This document shows positions 1 to 7,511 of a DNA stretch of 64,000 nt, piece by piece. Location of the stretch: the NCBI RefSeq assembly GCF_015354445.1, contig NZ_JADKYT010000001.1, positions 1,054,001 to 1,118,000 on the forward strand. Direction: 5' to 3'. The notes under the pieces were generated by a model. The model searched no databases and was not told where the DNA came from. It saw nothing but the letters and a program-made list of their open reading frames with translations. Every line of letters begins with the position of its first letter. The first letter of the stretch is position 1. The DNA comes from Methylophilus sp. QUAN. GTDB taxonomy: Bacteria; Pseudomonadota; Gammaproteobacteria; Burkholderiales; Methylophilaceae. A program made the translations under genes and the position numbers.

Positions 1-65
1 TTTTGTCATAAAAGCATCATGAGCTCTTGTTAAGCTATGTGAGATTTGTTAACTCGGAATCCTGC

Positions 66-1265
66 ATGAAAATATTGATGATTTCAGATGTGTATTTCCC
101 GCGCGTGAATGGCGTATCTACCAGCATCCGTACCTTTGCTGAAAGTTTGCGCGAGCAGGGCCATATCGTCCATCTGATTGCACCGCAGTATCCTGTCCAG
201 CCGGGCCAGCCACTGTCGGCAGACGAGGCCTGGATTACCCGCATAGACGCCCGCAAAATCGTGTTTGACCCAGAAGACTATTTAATGAAATGGTCGGCCT
301 TGGTGACTTACATCAACAGCCTGCATCCGGGCGACTATGACCTGGTGCATATCCATACGCCTTTTATTGCGCATTATGCCGGGCTCAAGATTGGCAAGCG
401 CTTGCAAGTGCCCGTGGTGGAAACCTACCACACCTTTTTTGAAGACTATATGCATCATTATTTGCCGTGGGTGCCACGCAAATGGGCAGTGCGCATTGCG
501 CAATCGGTGTCACGCAAGCAATGCCAGCAGGTGGATACCGTGGTATCTCCTTCAGCACAGATGCGCGAGGTCTTGCAGCAATACGGTGTTACCACGCCTA
601 TCACAGTCATCCCGACCGGGCTGGATGCTTCACGCTTTATCCCTGGTGATGGTGCGGCGTTCAGGGAGAAGTATGGTATCCCGGCACAACGTCCTTTATT
701 GATGTTTGTTGGCCGCGTGGCTTATGAAAAAAACATACAGTTCTTGCTCGAAATGCTATCGCTGGTGATTCAGGATCATCCTGAAGTATTGCTGGTGATT
801 ACTGGTGAAGGCCCGGCCGAGGCGATGTTGAAAAAAATGGCGCGTGATAACGGCTTGCAGTCGCACGTGATGTTCCTCGGTTACCTGGACAGGGCGGTTG
901 GATTAAACGCAGCTTATCAGGCGGCAGATATTTTTGTGTTTGCCTCCAAGAGCGAAACGCAAGGCCTGGTCTTATTGGAAGCCATGGCGCAGTCGACGCC
1001 GGTGGTGGCGATTGCCGAATTGGGCACCGCGTCCATTTTACGCCAGGAGCAGGGTGCCTTAATTGCGAAAGACGATGAGTTGCACTTTGCCGAGCAAGTA
1101 CAAACCTTGCTCATAGACCATCAATTGCGTGAGCGCGTTGGTAAGCAAGGCAAACGTTATGTGGAGCAAGTATGGTCCAGCGATGCACAGGCGAACAAAC
1201 TGCTTGAGTGCTATGAGCGCCTGATGCTGACGCATATGCCTATGGCCGCGTCTGCCGCGGCCTAA
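66..1265 (+). CDS. GT4-family glycosyltransferase
   Basis: Retaining GT-B glycosyltransferase of family GT4, probably acting at the cytoplasmic face on a lipid or glycan acceptor; donor and acceptor are not readable from sequence. The N-terminus (MKILMISDVYFPRVNG) is the typical first strand and loop of the family. The nucleotide-sugar binding motif EX7E is present (E297 and E305, in SETQGLVLLEA), after the GEGP loop near residue 247. Length 399 residues is usual. An in-frame TTG lies 39 bases upstream, but the ATG at 66 matches the family start. It resembles diacylglycerol or phosphatidylinositol sugar transferases, so a glycolipid role is possible but inferred. Confidence 0.85.
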   Translation: MKILMISDVYFPRVNGVSTSIRTFAESLREQGHIVHLIAPQYPVQPGQPLSADEAWITRIDARKIVFDPEDYLMKWSALVTYINSLHPGDYDLVHIHTPFIAHYAGLKIGKRLQVPVVETYHTFFEDYMHHYLPWVPRKWAVRIAQSVSRKQCQQVDTVVSPSAQMREVLQQYGVTTPITVIPTGLDASRFIPGDGAAFREKYGIPAQRPLLMFVGRVAYEKNIQFLLEMLSLVIQDHPEVLLVITGEGPAEAMLKKMARDNGLQSHVMFLGYLDRAVGLNAAYQAADIFVFASKSETQGLVLLEAMAQSTPVVAIAELGTASILRQEQGALIAKDDELHFAEQVQTLLIDHQLRERVGKQGKRYVEQVWSSDAQANKLLECYERLMLTHMPMAASAAA

Positions 1266-1678
1266 GTGTAGCGACCTCATTAAAATCCTGATTTTGTGCC
1301 GGGAGGCTTGACGGTCAACCGGCTGCCCGCCAAGATATGGGCAGACTTGTATTGATGCAAGCGCAACCCTATCAGGAGAAATTAACCATGTTTACCCCAG
1401 ACACCTGCTGCACGCTGGTTCCTTATTTTGAAGTGCCTGCCGAGAACCTGGCTGCATTTAAGGCGCTAGGTGCGCAGTTTTTAGACAAGACCCGCAACGA
1501 AACCGACTGTATGCACTATGCATTCTCATTCAGCGGCAATATTGCGCATTGCCGTGAAGGTTATGCCAGTGCAGCTGGCATTCTTGCGCATCTGGAAAAC
1601 GTGGCTGAGCCACTGGGGGAAGCGCTCAAACTGGCGAAGTTGATTCGCCTGGAAGTGCACGCACCGGCGGCAGAAGTG

Positions 1679-1683
1679 GAAAA
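1679..1683. repeat. Putative target-site duplication, left copy (GAAAA)
   Basis: GAAAA directly outside the left terminal inverted repeat, matched by GAAAA at 7507-7511. Removing the island plus one copy restores the ABM reading frame (GAA AAG CTC), which supports a duplication made on insertion. Five A/G-rich bases alone would be weak evidence. Confidence 0.7.
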
Positions 1684-1699
1684 TTTTCCAAACAACATA
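1684..1699 (+). repeat. Left terminal inverted repeat of the island
   Basis: TTTTCCAAACAACATA. Its last 12 bases are the exact reverse complement of 7490-7501; over 16 bases the two ends differ at one position. It begins exactly where the ABM coding sequence breaks off. Confidence 0.82.
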
Positions 1700-1765
1700 C
1701 ACAGTTCGTCAATTTTGCACTGATAAACCGCTTCAATAGTGAGTCTAGTTGGGGATGATCAATAA

Positions 1766-3160
1766 ATGTACCACTTCATGGTCACAACAGATACAGCGGC
1801 TTGGCAAAATGGCTGCGAAGAGTATTCCAAAAGTCGCTTTCTTGAATATACAACTGATGACATTGCATCAAAATTTCAGGCACTAAATTCCTCCACGATT
1901 GAAGAGTTAAAATCCTATCCTTGCTTATGTACCTACGAGGGGGAGTGGGAGCTCTGGGTCGCCAAGATAACAAGCATAGAGGTAGATAAGTTAAGAATAC
2001 GAGTTTTTGTTGAAATTGACCAAACAATTGATTCAATTCCTTTCGCCAGTTTTAAGTCGCAACAAAAGCGTTTTGGAGTTAGCGAGTGGGAGTTCTTCAG
2101 AACTCACTGGGCAATTAAAGAGGGTGATTTATTTGAAAAACTTCATTTCTCGGGTTTGAGTCCTCAAGCCACAGCTTCTCCAGCTATACCTCCGACGCCA
2201 ATACATCAAGCTGTTTCCGATGTTGAAACAATACCAACAATTAGCTCAGTAACTGAATATATCCAAACAGTTATGGGGATGAAGGAGAGCTTCGATCGTG
2301 AGTGCTTTTATCGTGGCCAGCCCGATGAAACATATCTGCTAAAACCTGGTATTTTTCGCACAGATCGAAAAACTGGTATACCTCTCTATCGTGATTATGA
2401 ACATGATATGTTTCGGGAGATTTTAATTTCTAATTCATTCGAGTTTAGAGAGGACAGTTCAACGCTCGATCGTCTTGTGAGAATGCAGCATCATTCCCTT
2501 CCAACGAGGTTGTTAGATATAACAATCAATCCTTTGATTGCCCTGTACTTTGCAGTCTGGACCGAGCTCACTGAAAAACGAAATGTGTCTGGACAGGTGG
2601 TACTCTTTTTCCCAAGCACTGAAAAAGTTAAATATTTTGATTCAGATACGGCGAGCTGTATCGCTAATCTTGCTTTAATGAGTGCTAGTGAGCGGGATCA
2701 AATTAAATTTGATTTAAAAGAAATTAACCAGGACTATGTTCCTGGTGAGAATAAAGAAAGCGATTTGGCGCTCTTTAATGACCAAGAGCAAATTAAACGA
2801 CTTTTGCATTACATAGGTAGTGAAAAGCCTTTCTTCAAGCCTAGAATTAGATCTGAAGATTTACGCTCAGTTATATGTGTGAAAAGTAAGCGTAGTAATG
2901 AGCGTATTTCTTCTCAATCAGGGGCGTTCCTACTCTTCGGGCACGATGTTGTGTTAAACGAGGATGGTACAGATGAGATCAAAGTGAAGCGTATACGAGT
3001 TCAAGATAAAGATAGAATTTTACGTGAGTTGGAGCAGTTAAATATCACGGAAAGTACTGTCTTTCCATCTATAGTCAATGCTGCGAACGATATAGCAAGA
3101 AAATACCGACGTAAAAGTGAAGAGTCACAAAGGGTTGAGCCACCAGTAGCCCCAAACTAG
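1766..3160 (+). CDS. FRG domain-containing protein
   Basis: 464 residues. The FRG domain covers roughly 160-270 and shows its naming motif (FYRGQ at 181-185), then the MQHHSLPTRLLD stretch (about 240-251) followed by NPLIALYFAVW, as in the family. The N-terminal ~140 residues are not recognised, and a proline/alanine-rich linker (about 132-150) joins the two parts. The biochemical activity of FRG proteins is not established. They occur often on mobile islands and beside defence genes, so a defence role is a reasonable guess only. The gene is AT-rich and starts 66 bases inside the left end of the island; no strong ribosome binding site is seen. Confidence 0.8.
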   Translation: MYHFMVTTDTAAWQNGCEEYSKSRFLEYTTDDIASKFQALNSSTIEELKSYPCLCTYEGEWELWVAKITSIEVDKLRIRVFVEIDQTIDSIPFASFKSQQKRFGVSEWEFFRTHWAIKEGDLFEKLHFSGLSPQATASPAIPPTPIHQAVSDVETIPTISSVTEYIQTVMGMKESFDRECFYRGQPDETYLLKPGIFRTDRKTGIPLYRDYEHDMFREILISNSFEFREDSSTLDRLVRMQHHSLPTRLLDITINPLIALYFAVWTELTEKRNVSGQVVLFFPSTEKVKYFDSDTASCIANLALMSASERDQIKFDLKEINQDYVPGENKESDLALFNDQEQIKRLLHYIGSEKPFFKPRIRSEDLRSVICVKSKRSNERISSQSGAFLLFGHDVVLNEDGTDEIKVKRIRVQDKDRILRELEQLNITESTVFPSIVNAANDIARKYRRKSEESQRVEPPVAPN

Positions 3161-3178
3161 ATATGTGGTCTTATTAAT

Positions 3179-3216
3179 CTGGTGCAATGAATTCACATGT
3201 TAATTCATTGCACCAG
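3179..3216. terminator. Perfect 15 bp hairpin between convergent genes
   Basis: CTGGTGCAATGAATT (3179-3193) and AATTCATTGCACCAG (3202-3216) pair perfectly around an 8-base loop, between the 3' ends of the FRG and DUF1330 genes. No run of T follows on either strand, so it is not a classical intrinsic terminator. It may protect 3' ends or act as a factor-dependent or structural site. Confidence 0.5.
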
Positions 3217-3242
3217 GTTGTCGCATTCAGTTGTAGCAGTCT

Positions 3243-3566
3243 TTATTTAGAAAGATAAGGAATGGTGCCTGCAACATCAGTATCATCTATCAATTGAAAA
3301 CGACTTTCGGTGCCATCTTGTCTAGCTTTGGAGTAGGGGGCGTATTCAGGATCATTGGCAAACGCTATTGCTGCATTTTTATCAGGAAACTGGATCAAAG
3401 CAATCAGCGTATTTCCCAATGGTTTACCTTCAAGCACGTCCACATTGGCGCTACGACTTAAATATCTTCCACCATGTTTTTCAGCAATAAGGTGAACATG
3501 TTTCGCATACTCAGGTATCCATTTATCATCTTTAACTAATACATCTGCAATCAAATACGCTGCCAT
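3243..3566 (-). CDS. DUF1330 domain-containing protein
   Basis: 107-residue cytoplasmic protein of the DUF1330 family, a small dimeric alpha/beta ferredoxin-like fold related to ABM proteins; biochemical function unknown. Family features seen: AAYLIADVLVKD at the start, HGGRYLSRS mid-protein and a FPDKNAAIAFANDPEY segment. An AAGGAG ribosome binding site stands at the right distance from the ATG at 3566. It is a single gene on the minus strand, separated by about 210 bases from lysE. As an ABM-like fold inserted within an ABM gene it might look related to the host gene, but sequence and composition show it is island cargo. Confidence 0.8.
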   Translation of the reverse strand: MAAYLIADVLVKDDKWIPEYAKHVHLIAEKHGGRYLSRSANVDVLEGKPLGNTLIALIQFPDKNAAIAFANDPEYAPYSKARQDGTESRFQLIDDTDVAGTIPYLSK

Positions 3567-3777
3567 TTTTCACTCCTTGAGTTTATTAAAAATATCAGTT
3601 CAAGTTCTAAGATTTTATCGATTAAAGTCGAGTGGTGATCATTATTACCCTGGATGACCTAATGTTCAAGAAAAGAGGCGCTGTTGAAAATTCGATGTTT
3701 GAGTAATTAAACGAACTACACGCCTAACACCATCTTCTACTTTTTGAGTCCGTCGGAAACTCACAGCTTTCAATTTT

Positions 3778-4395
3778 CTAAATAACAAATTTGAATAAAA
3801 TTGATATTCCCAGGCACAGCATAATTGCTCCTGAAAAACTCCCAACCCTTTTAGCAACCTTAGGCCTTGCCGATAAGAAATATCTCGATCCAACAGCTAC
3901 GAGTGTATAAACAACTGTGCAACTGGCAATGTGGATTGAAGCTAGTACGATGATTTGAGTTGAAATTTCCCAGTTGGACTCTGTAGAGGTCCAGGGAAGC
4001 AAGAATGCCATAAAGAACAACAGCGCCTTTGGATTAAATCCACTCACCAGAAAGCCTTTGGTAAACCATCTCATCGAGCTTTCTGTTGCAATAGGCGAGC
4101 CTGATGCATATGGCACTGGTGGGTTCCTTAGGGTTGTAACTCCCAGCCATGCAAGATAGCCCCCCCCTCCAATTGTCAGTAAGCTCATCAGCTGAGTGTT
4201 TTGCGAAACCATTAGGCCTATCCCTGTAGCAATAATCCCAGTTAGTACAACGTATCCTGTAAGAAGACCAACTACTGCTGGGATTATCCCTTTACCTCTA
4301 ATACCTGCGGAAATTGCATAAGCCCAGTCAGCACCAGGCGTGAAAACAAACACTAGCGAGAATGCCCAAAATGAAAACAATGTGGTGAACGACAT
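3778..4395 (-). CDS. LysE/RhtB-family amino-acid exporter
   Basis: 205-residue inner-membrane translocator with about six hydrophobic segments and the family signature FTPGADWAYAISAGIRGKG near the N-terminus. Members export amino acids or related small metabolites; the substrate here is unknown. It lies 11 bases downstream of the DUF2000 gene and in the same orientation as the AraC regulator, so the three look like one cassette in which the regulator controls the exporter. The downstream 3567-3777 stretch holds no gene I can support. Confidence 0.85.
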   Translation of the reverse strand: MSFTTLFSFWAFSLVFVFTPGADWAYAISAGIRGKGIIPAVVGLLTGYVVLTGIIATGIGLMVSQNTQLMSLLTIGGGGYLAWLGVTTLRNPPVPYASGSPIATESSMRWFTKGFLVSGFNPKALLFFMAFLLPWTSTESNWEISTQIIVLASIHIASCTVVYTLVAVGSRYFLSARPKVAKRVGSFSGAIMLCLGISILFKFVI

Positions 4396-4406
4396 AAGTA
4401 CCTAAG

Positions 4407-4814
4407 TTATTTGTGTAGTGAAAGGCCTTTGATCGCTTTATCGACTAATTTCTTGGGTCCTCTCAAAGCTAACCCGACAAGATTCAAATTGTATGGATCT
4501 TCTTTTCTAAAGACTTGGCGGTTGCTCTCATCATTGCTGGTGGTAAACATGGAGTGAACGTAGGGAAGCATTTTAATTTCTAGTTCCAAACCTTTTAGGT
4601 GAGCGGATTGAAGCTCATCTAAACCACCTTCAAAGATAAGCATGGGTTGGCCGGACATATTGCCGTAGGCATGCCCACTTGCATTTATGTAAAGCTCTCC
4701 CAAAACTTCAGGAGCAAGTGACGGGATTCCTGTGGCGAGGAAGGCAACTACGTTTAGGCGCTGCCACATGGCAAGATCATTTCTGACAATGATCGCTACT
4801 TTGGTATCAAACAT
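4407..4814 (-). CDS. DUF2000 domain-containing protein
   Basis: 135 residues matching the DUF2000 family (KVAIIVRNDLAMWQRLNV, then VAFLATGI). The function is unknown; the fold is thought to resemble peptidyl-tRNA hydrolase 2. It sits between an AraC regulator and a LysE exporter, a trio I know as recurring in other proteobacteria, so it probably acts on the same metabolite. The gap to the AraC stop is 48 bases. Confidence 0.8.
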   Translation of the reverse strand: MFDTKVAIIVRNDLAMWQRLNVVAFLATGIPSLAPEVLGELYINASGHAYGNMSGQPMLIFEGGLDELQSAHLKGLELEIKMLPYVHSMFTTSNDESNRQVFRKEDPYNLNLVGLALRGPKKLVDKAIKGLSLHK

Positions 4815-4862
4815 TTGGGTCCAATGAACATTGAAAACCCGATTATTTCAATTTTGTTTAGG

Positions 4863-5735
4863 CTAGTCTGTAAGATTTGTGCATTGCTTTTGATAGCTGG
4901 CTGGAGTCATGCGATATGCCCTGCGAAACCAAAGTCCCATATGGCTTTGATCTGCGAAACCAACTTCCATGGCGACTTGTACAGGAGAGAGTCCGAAGGC
5001 AAGCAGTGTTCTAGCTTTACGCAATCTCAGTCTGACTAAATAAGCGTGAGGGGATTGGCCAAATGCATTTTTGAACTGTCGGGTAAGTCTAAATCTGTCA
5101 ATGCCAGTATGATCAGCTACTTCTTCCAATCCAAAATCCTCTGCCATATGAGCATGAATATATTCCCTAGCTCTTTGGACCACTGCACGGGCATCGGATT
5201 TGATTGAAAGAGGCTTATGAAGATGTTTGGATAATTGAAACACCAATTGATCGAGACTTTGATCTCGGGCTAACTTTCCTTCATTGTGGTGGATGGATGT
5301 GAACGCATTCTGTATGGCGTAATGAAGAATTTGATCATCTGCTAAAGTATTTTTAAAAGCAGCTCCAATTGAGGATACATCTCCAAATCCAAGGCTCTGA
5401 GTCATTCCAGACATCCATGATTGAGGAATGTATAGCATTGCATAAGTAAACCCCTCTGGTTCCGGTGCATGACCATCATGCAAGGCACCAGGCTCAATCA
5501 GCATGGTTCTTCCTGGAGTGCTGGTGTGTATGGCACGCCCGCAATTAAATCTTTGAACACCAGTCTGTGTAAAGCCAACTAAAATCTCATCATGATCATG
5601 GGGGTCATACGCATGGCCTTTGAAATGGGCATGCACTGACTCAATGCCTGTCTCAGCATCTCGCTTGATTCTTACCCAGTCTTGATCGGCCAATTCGTTG
5701 TTCATAAAAGTAAATTCAGAAATTAATTCCTGCAA
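4863..5735 (-). CDS. AraC-family transcriptional regulator
   Basis: About 290 residues. The N-terminal cupin-like sensing domain (residues ~35-150, with the metal-site-like HAHFKGHAYDPHDHDE and EPGALHDGH stretches) is followed by a C-terminal pair of helix-turn-helix motifs (about 185-285, containing GLEEVADHTGIDRFRLTRQF and VAMEVGFADQSHMGLWFRR). It probably activates the downstream DUF2000-lysE genes in response to a small ligand. The start is unclear: a TTG at 5735 or an ATG at 5705 (280 residues), neither with a strong ribosome binding site. AT-rich like the rest of the island. Confidence 0.85.
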   Translation of the reverse strand: MQELISEFTFMNNELADQDWVRIKRDAETGIESVHAHFKGHAYDPHDHDEILVGFTQTGVQRFNCGRAIHTSTPGRTMLIEPGALHDGHAPEPEGFTYAMLYIPQSWMSGMTQSLGFGDVSSIGAAFKNTLADDQILHYAIQNAFTSIHHNEGKLARDQSLDQLVFQLSKHLHKPLSIKSDARAVVQRAREYIHAHMAEDFGLEEVADHTGIDRFRLTRQFKNAFGQSPHAYLVRLRLRKARTLLAFGLSPVQVAMEVGFADQSHMGLWFRRAYRMTPASYQKQCTNLTD

Positions 5736-5747
5736 TATTTAAGCTCT

Positions 5748-6623
5748 TTATTTCTTAAACATCAAATCCAATATTCTTTTGTTTTTAATACATCCTTCAT
5801 CAGTCATCGCTCTTGAGGATACTAAGTATTTTTGAGTTTGCTCAACAATTAGTGGATTATGAACCATTGAAAGTTTCACAAATATTTCCTCGTCAAACTC
5901 ATCTGAATCGGTATGCATTATGAGTAGCTTATTGGGTGAAAGGGCAATTGAAATGACATGAATAGGATATGTTTCAGACTGACCACCATTGATCACTACA
6001 GGGCAGTCACCAGTAAGAAAGTGATCTTCACCGCCTGTTAAATGTGTAATAGTCCAACGTAGATTAAAAAAATATTCCAAGGTTTTATGATCGCAAATTG
6101 AGTGGACCATTCCAGTCAGCACACTGTTCCTGGCAAGTGCAGGGATGTCGATATAGCTCATAGGAGGTGGTTGTCCGTACGGTGAACTATTCAATAGATT
6201 GCTCATAGATTGAATTAACTCTTCGGTATGAGCGTTTGCTTTTTCAAGAACTTCATTTATTCGAACGGGCCCTCGTTCTAGAAGGGAGTTTATAAACATA
6301 GACCATATTGTTCGTTCATCAGAATTTAAAGAGGCAACACCGGATTCAACCAATTTTTTATGAATTAAACTAGCGTCATTATCCAGTCGTTTAAAAAAAT
6401 TATCCTCAATATGATTCGAAGGTAAAGTTGGAAATGGGTGTTTTTCCGGTGAGCTTGTGTATAGTCCACGCAAATACGAAACTGAATATGGAGATTTTTT
6501 CCCAATGAACACCTTACCAAACTCATCTTTTGTATGGAGTAGCAACAAGTCTTCATTCTTTACACACCAATGGGCCAAATAAAACTTTGGAACATAATGG
6601 TGACGTTGCAGTTTCTCACTCAT
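5748..6623 (-). CDS. DUF4238 domain-containing protein
   Basis: 291 residues with the DUF4238 hallmark RHHYVPKFYLAHWC at residues 7-20 and the later FLTGDCPVVI segment. Biochemical function is not established; members are scattered, accessory, and often found near restriction and other defence genes. ATG at 6623; the gene ends 12 bases before the possible TTG start of the AraC gene, so co-transcription is possible. Together with the FRG protein it makes a defence role for the island conceivable, but nothing in the sequence proves it. Confidence 0.75.
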   Translation of the reverse strand: MSEKLQRHHYVPKFYLAHWCVKNEDLLLLHTKDEFGKVFIGKKSPYSVSYLRGLYTSSPEKHPFPTLPSNHIEDNFFKRLDNDASLIHKKLVESGVASLNSDERTIWSMFINSLLERGPVRINEVLEKANAHTEELIQSMSNLLNSSPYGQPPPMSYIDIPALARNSVLTGMVHSICDHKTLEYFFNLRWTITHLTGGEDHFLTGDCPVVINGGQSETYPIHVISIALSPNKLLIMHTDSDEFDEEIFVKLSMVHNPLIVEQTQKYLVSSRAMTDEGCIKNKRILDLMFKK

Positions 6624-6676
6624 GCGCTGACCTTTTACCAGTACAATCTTTAAAGAACAGATATTTCACCATAGGC

Positions 6677-6943
6677 TCAATTCACAACTAGCAACTCATC
6701 CCAGTCACCTGTGTAATTTGGGCTCTTAAAGTTACGCTGCATTGTCCAATCATTGGTTTCTTTAGCACCTTCTGATGCGAGCCAGATCGTCCCCCTGGAG
6801 TATTTATTATTGATCTTGTCCATGACATTCATTAGCGATTCTGACTTCTTATCTCGCTCAGTATATCCAAACAAATCAGTTTGTTGACCACCGGCAGCAA
6901 CGGTATCCAATAGCATGCCCCCGGCTTTCTGGTAATAAACTCC
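6677..6943 (-). pseudogene. umuC: umuC 3' fragment (DUF4113 domain of DNA polymerase V-like protein)
   Basis: The encoded stretch begins VYYQKAGGMLLD and continues with QQTDLF, ESLMNVMDKIN, RGTIWLASEG, SPNYTGDWDELLVVN. This is the C-terminal DUF4113 domain found at the end of many UmuC proteins (family: YQKAGVMLLD...GDLF...SPRYTTRWDEL). The catalytic polymerase part is absent. The fragment is fused in frame to a piece of a type III restriction subunit, so it is a recombination scar rather than a working gene. Confidence 0.75.
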
Positions 6944-7030
6944 AGACGTATCCTCAATCAACACAGCCCAATCTGGGTTGTAGGAGTCCAAAGGAGTAGC
7001 AACCTTAAACCACCCTGGTAGCTGGCTTTG
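6944..7030 (-). pseudogene. Fragment of type III restriction endonuclease subunit (Res) C-terminal region
   Basis: Open frame after a TGA at 7031-7033 reading QSQLPGWFKVATPLDSYN, then PDWAVLIEDTSG. The pattern LP-x-WFK-[IV]-x-TP-x(3)-YNPDWA resembles the C-terminal nuclease region of type III Res proteins (usually LPxWFKIxTPxGxYNPDWAV...). Only about 29 residues remain before the sequence switches to umuC at about 6943. Its identity rests on motif recall, not on a search. Confidence 0.6.
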
Positions 7031-7036
7031 TCATTT

Positions 7037-7291
7037 TTACCCTGCTTTTGGTCGCTCGACGACTTCCCAATGGTCCGATTGCTTGTGCCGTAGAAACGGA
7101 TCCATCTTGTCCGAAGTCACAAGTTCGACCCATAGACGGAATTTGGTGCCCAGCGGCTCGGCGCTACGCATTGCTCTTGAGCACTGGACCCGCATAGAAG
7201 GGTTGTAGACCTGACCCGGAATTGGTCTAACTCGATATACTGCGTTTGACCGTTCGCCGGGATTCAGGAACGTCTCAACAATGATATGCAT
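7037..7291 (-). CDS. Hypothetical 84-residue protein, possible captured cassette
   Basis: No function recognised. Features: MHIIVETFLNPGERSNAVYR at the start, conserved-looking RVRPIPGQVYNPSMRVQCSR, no signal peptide or membrane segment. The DNA is noticeably more GC-rich than the rest of the island, so it has a different origin. The ATG at 7291 has only a weak upstream purine stretch. The stretch immediately upstream (7308-7388) has features reminiscent of an integron attC site, so this may be a captured gene cassette; that is speculative. Confidence 0.5.
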   Translation of the reverse strand: MHIIVETFLNPGERSNAVYRVRPIPGQVYNPSMRVQCSRAMRSAEPLGTKFRLWVELVTSDKMDPFLRHKQSDHWEVVERPKAG

Positions 7292-7307
7292 ATTCTGAAA
7301 ATCCTAA

Positions 7308-7388
7308 CGACGTTACTAATGCGCATGCACCTTCGGACTAGACGCTCAACGTTGGAAGACGGTCCCGCTTGACCGAAGGGTTAGAGCG
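7308..7388 (-). other. Possible degenerate attC-like recombination site
   Basis: On the minus strand this GC-rich stretch starts CTCTAACCCTTCGGTCAAGC, contains AACGTTGAGC (a GTTRRRY match) and ends with GTTAGGA, and holds the inverted pair CCTTCGG / CCGAAGG. These recall the outer and inner boxes of integron attC sites, but the R'' box deviates and a matching L' box is missing. Treated as a weak candidate only. Confidence 0.22.
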
Positions 7389-7489
7389 CACTTGACTTCG
7401 GCGTGGTGAGTAGGCTCACAAAGTACCCAAAGCTCTCATTCTAGAATATATGTTATTGAAAAATAGGATTAAATCCAATTCTGACAAGA

Positions 7490-7505
7490 TATGTTGTTTG
7501 GTAAA
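7490..7505 (-). repeat. Right terminal inverted repeat of the island
   Basis: Read on the minus strand: TTTACCAAACAACATA, matching the left end with one mismatch. It ends one base before the GAAAA that precedes the resumed ABM coding sequence. Confidence 0.82.
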
Positions 7506-7506
7506 C

Positions 7507-7511
7507 GAAAA
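7507..7511. repeat. Putative target-site duplication, right copy (GAAAA)
   Basis: Right-hand partner of GAAAA at 1679-1683. One base (C7506) separates it from the symmetric end of the right inverted repeat. Confidence 0.7.

Larger units (their letters stand above)
1388..1723 (+). pseudogene. Quinol monooxygenase-like (ABM) gene, 5' part, interrupted by island
   Basis: Small ferredoxin-like-fold protein of the antibiotic biosynthesis monooxygenase / putative quinol monooxygenase type. Start ATG has a good ribosome binding site (AGGAGAA). Residues 1-98 look native (CTLVPYFEVP, YAFSFSGNIAHCREGY, LGEALKLAKLIRLEVH). From residue 99 the reading frame runs into foreign AT-rich DNA and ends with 13 unrelated residues. 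The native C-terminus (starting KLKAPLAAL, ending AGIRRQ) is found in frame at 7507-7581. The intact gene would have encoded about 121 residues. The truncated product loses its last strand and is probably non-functional, though it could still be translated. Confidence 0.85.
1684..7506. mobile_element. Transposon-like accessory island with terminal inverted repeats, no recombinase
   Basis: About 5.82 kb of DNA, clearly more AT-rich than its flanks over most of its length, inserted into the 3' end of the ABM gene. It is bounded by a 16 bp inverted repeat (1684-1699 and 7490-7505, one mismatch) and by GAAAA on both sides (1679-1683, 7507-7511), consistent with a 5 bp target duplication. Cargo: FRG protein, DUF1330, LysE, DUF2000, AraC regulator, DUF4238, a res/umuC remnant and an orphan ORF. 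I see no transposase, integrase or resolvase, so it would have to be mobilised in trans, or has lost its own. The right end carries one extra base (C7506) outside the repeat, so the exact end is uncertain by a base. Confidence 0.8.

Noticed and set aside
1679-1760. A -1 frameshift site (A AAT TTT) at the end of the ABM gene, giving an alternative C-terminus.
   Set aside because: The alternative ending does not match the ABM family, while the true C-terminus is found at 7507-7581. The break is an insertion boundary, not a frameshift.
1684-7506. Island read as an integron cassette array.
   Set aside because: Genes point in both directions, no integron integrase is seen and only one weak attC-like stretch exists; terminal inverted repeats explain the limits better.
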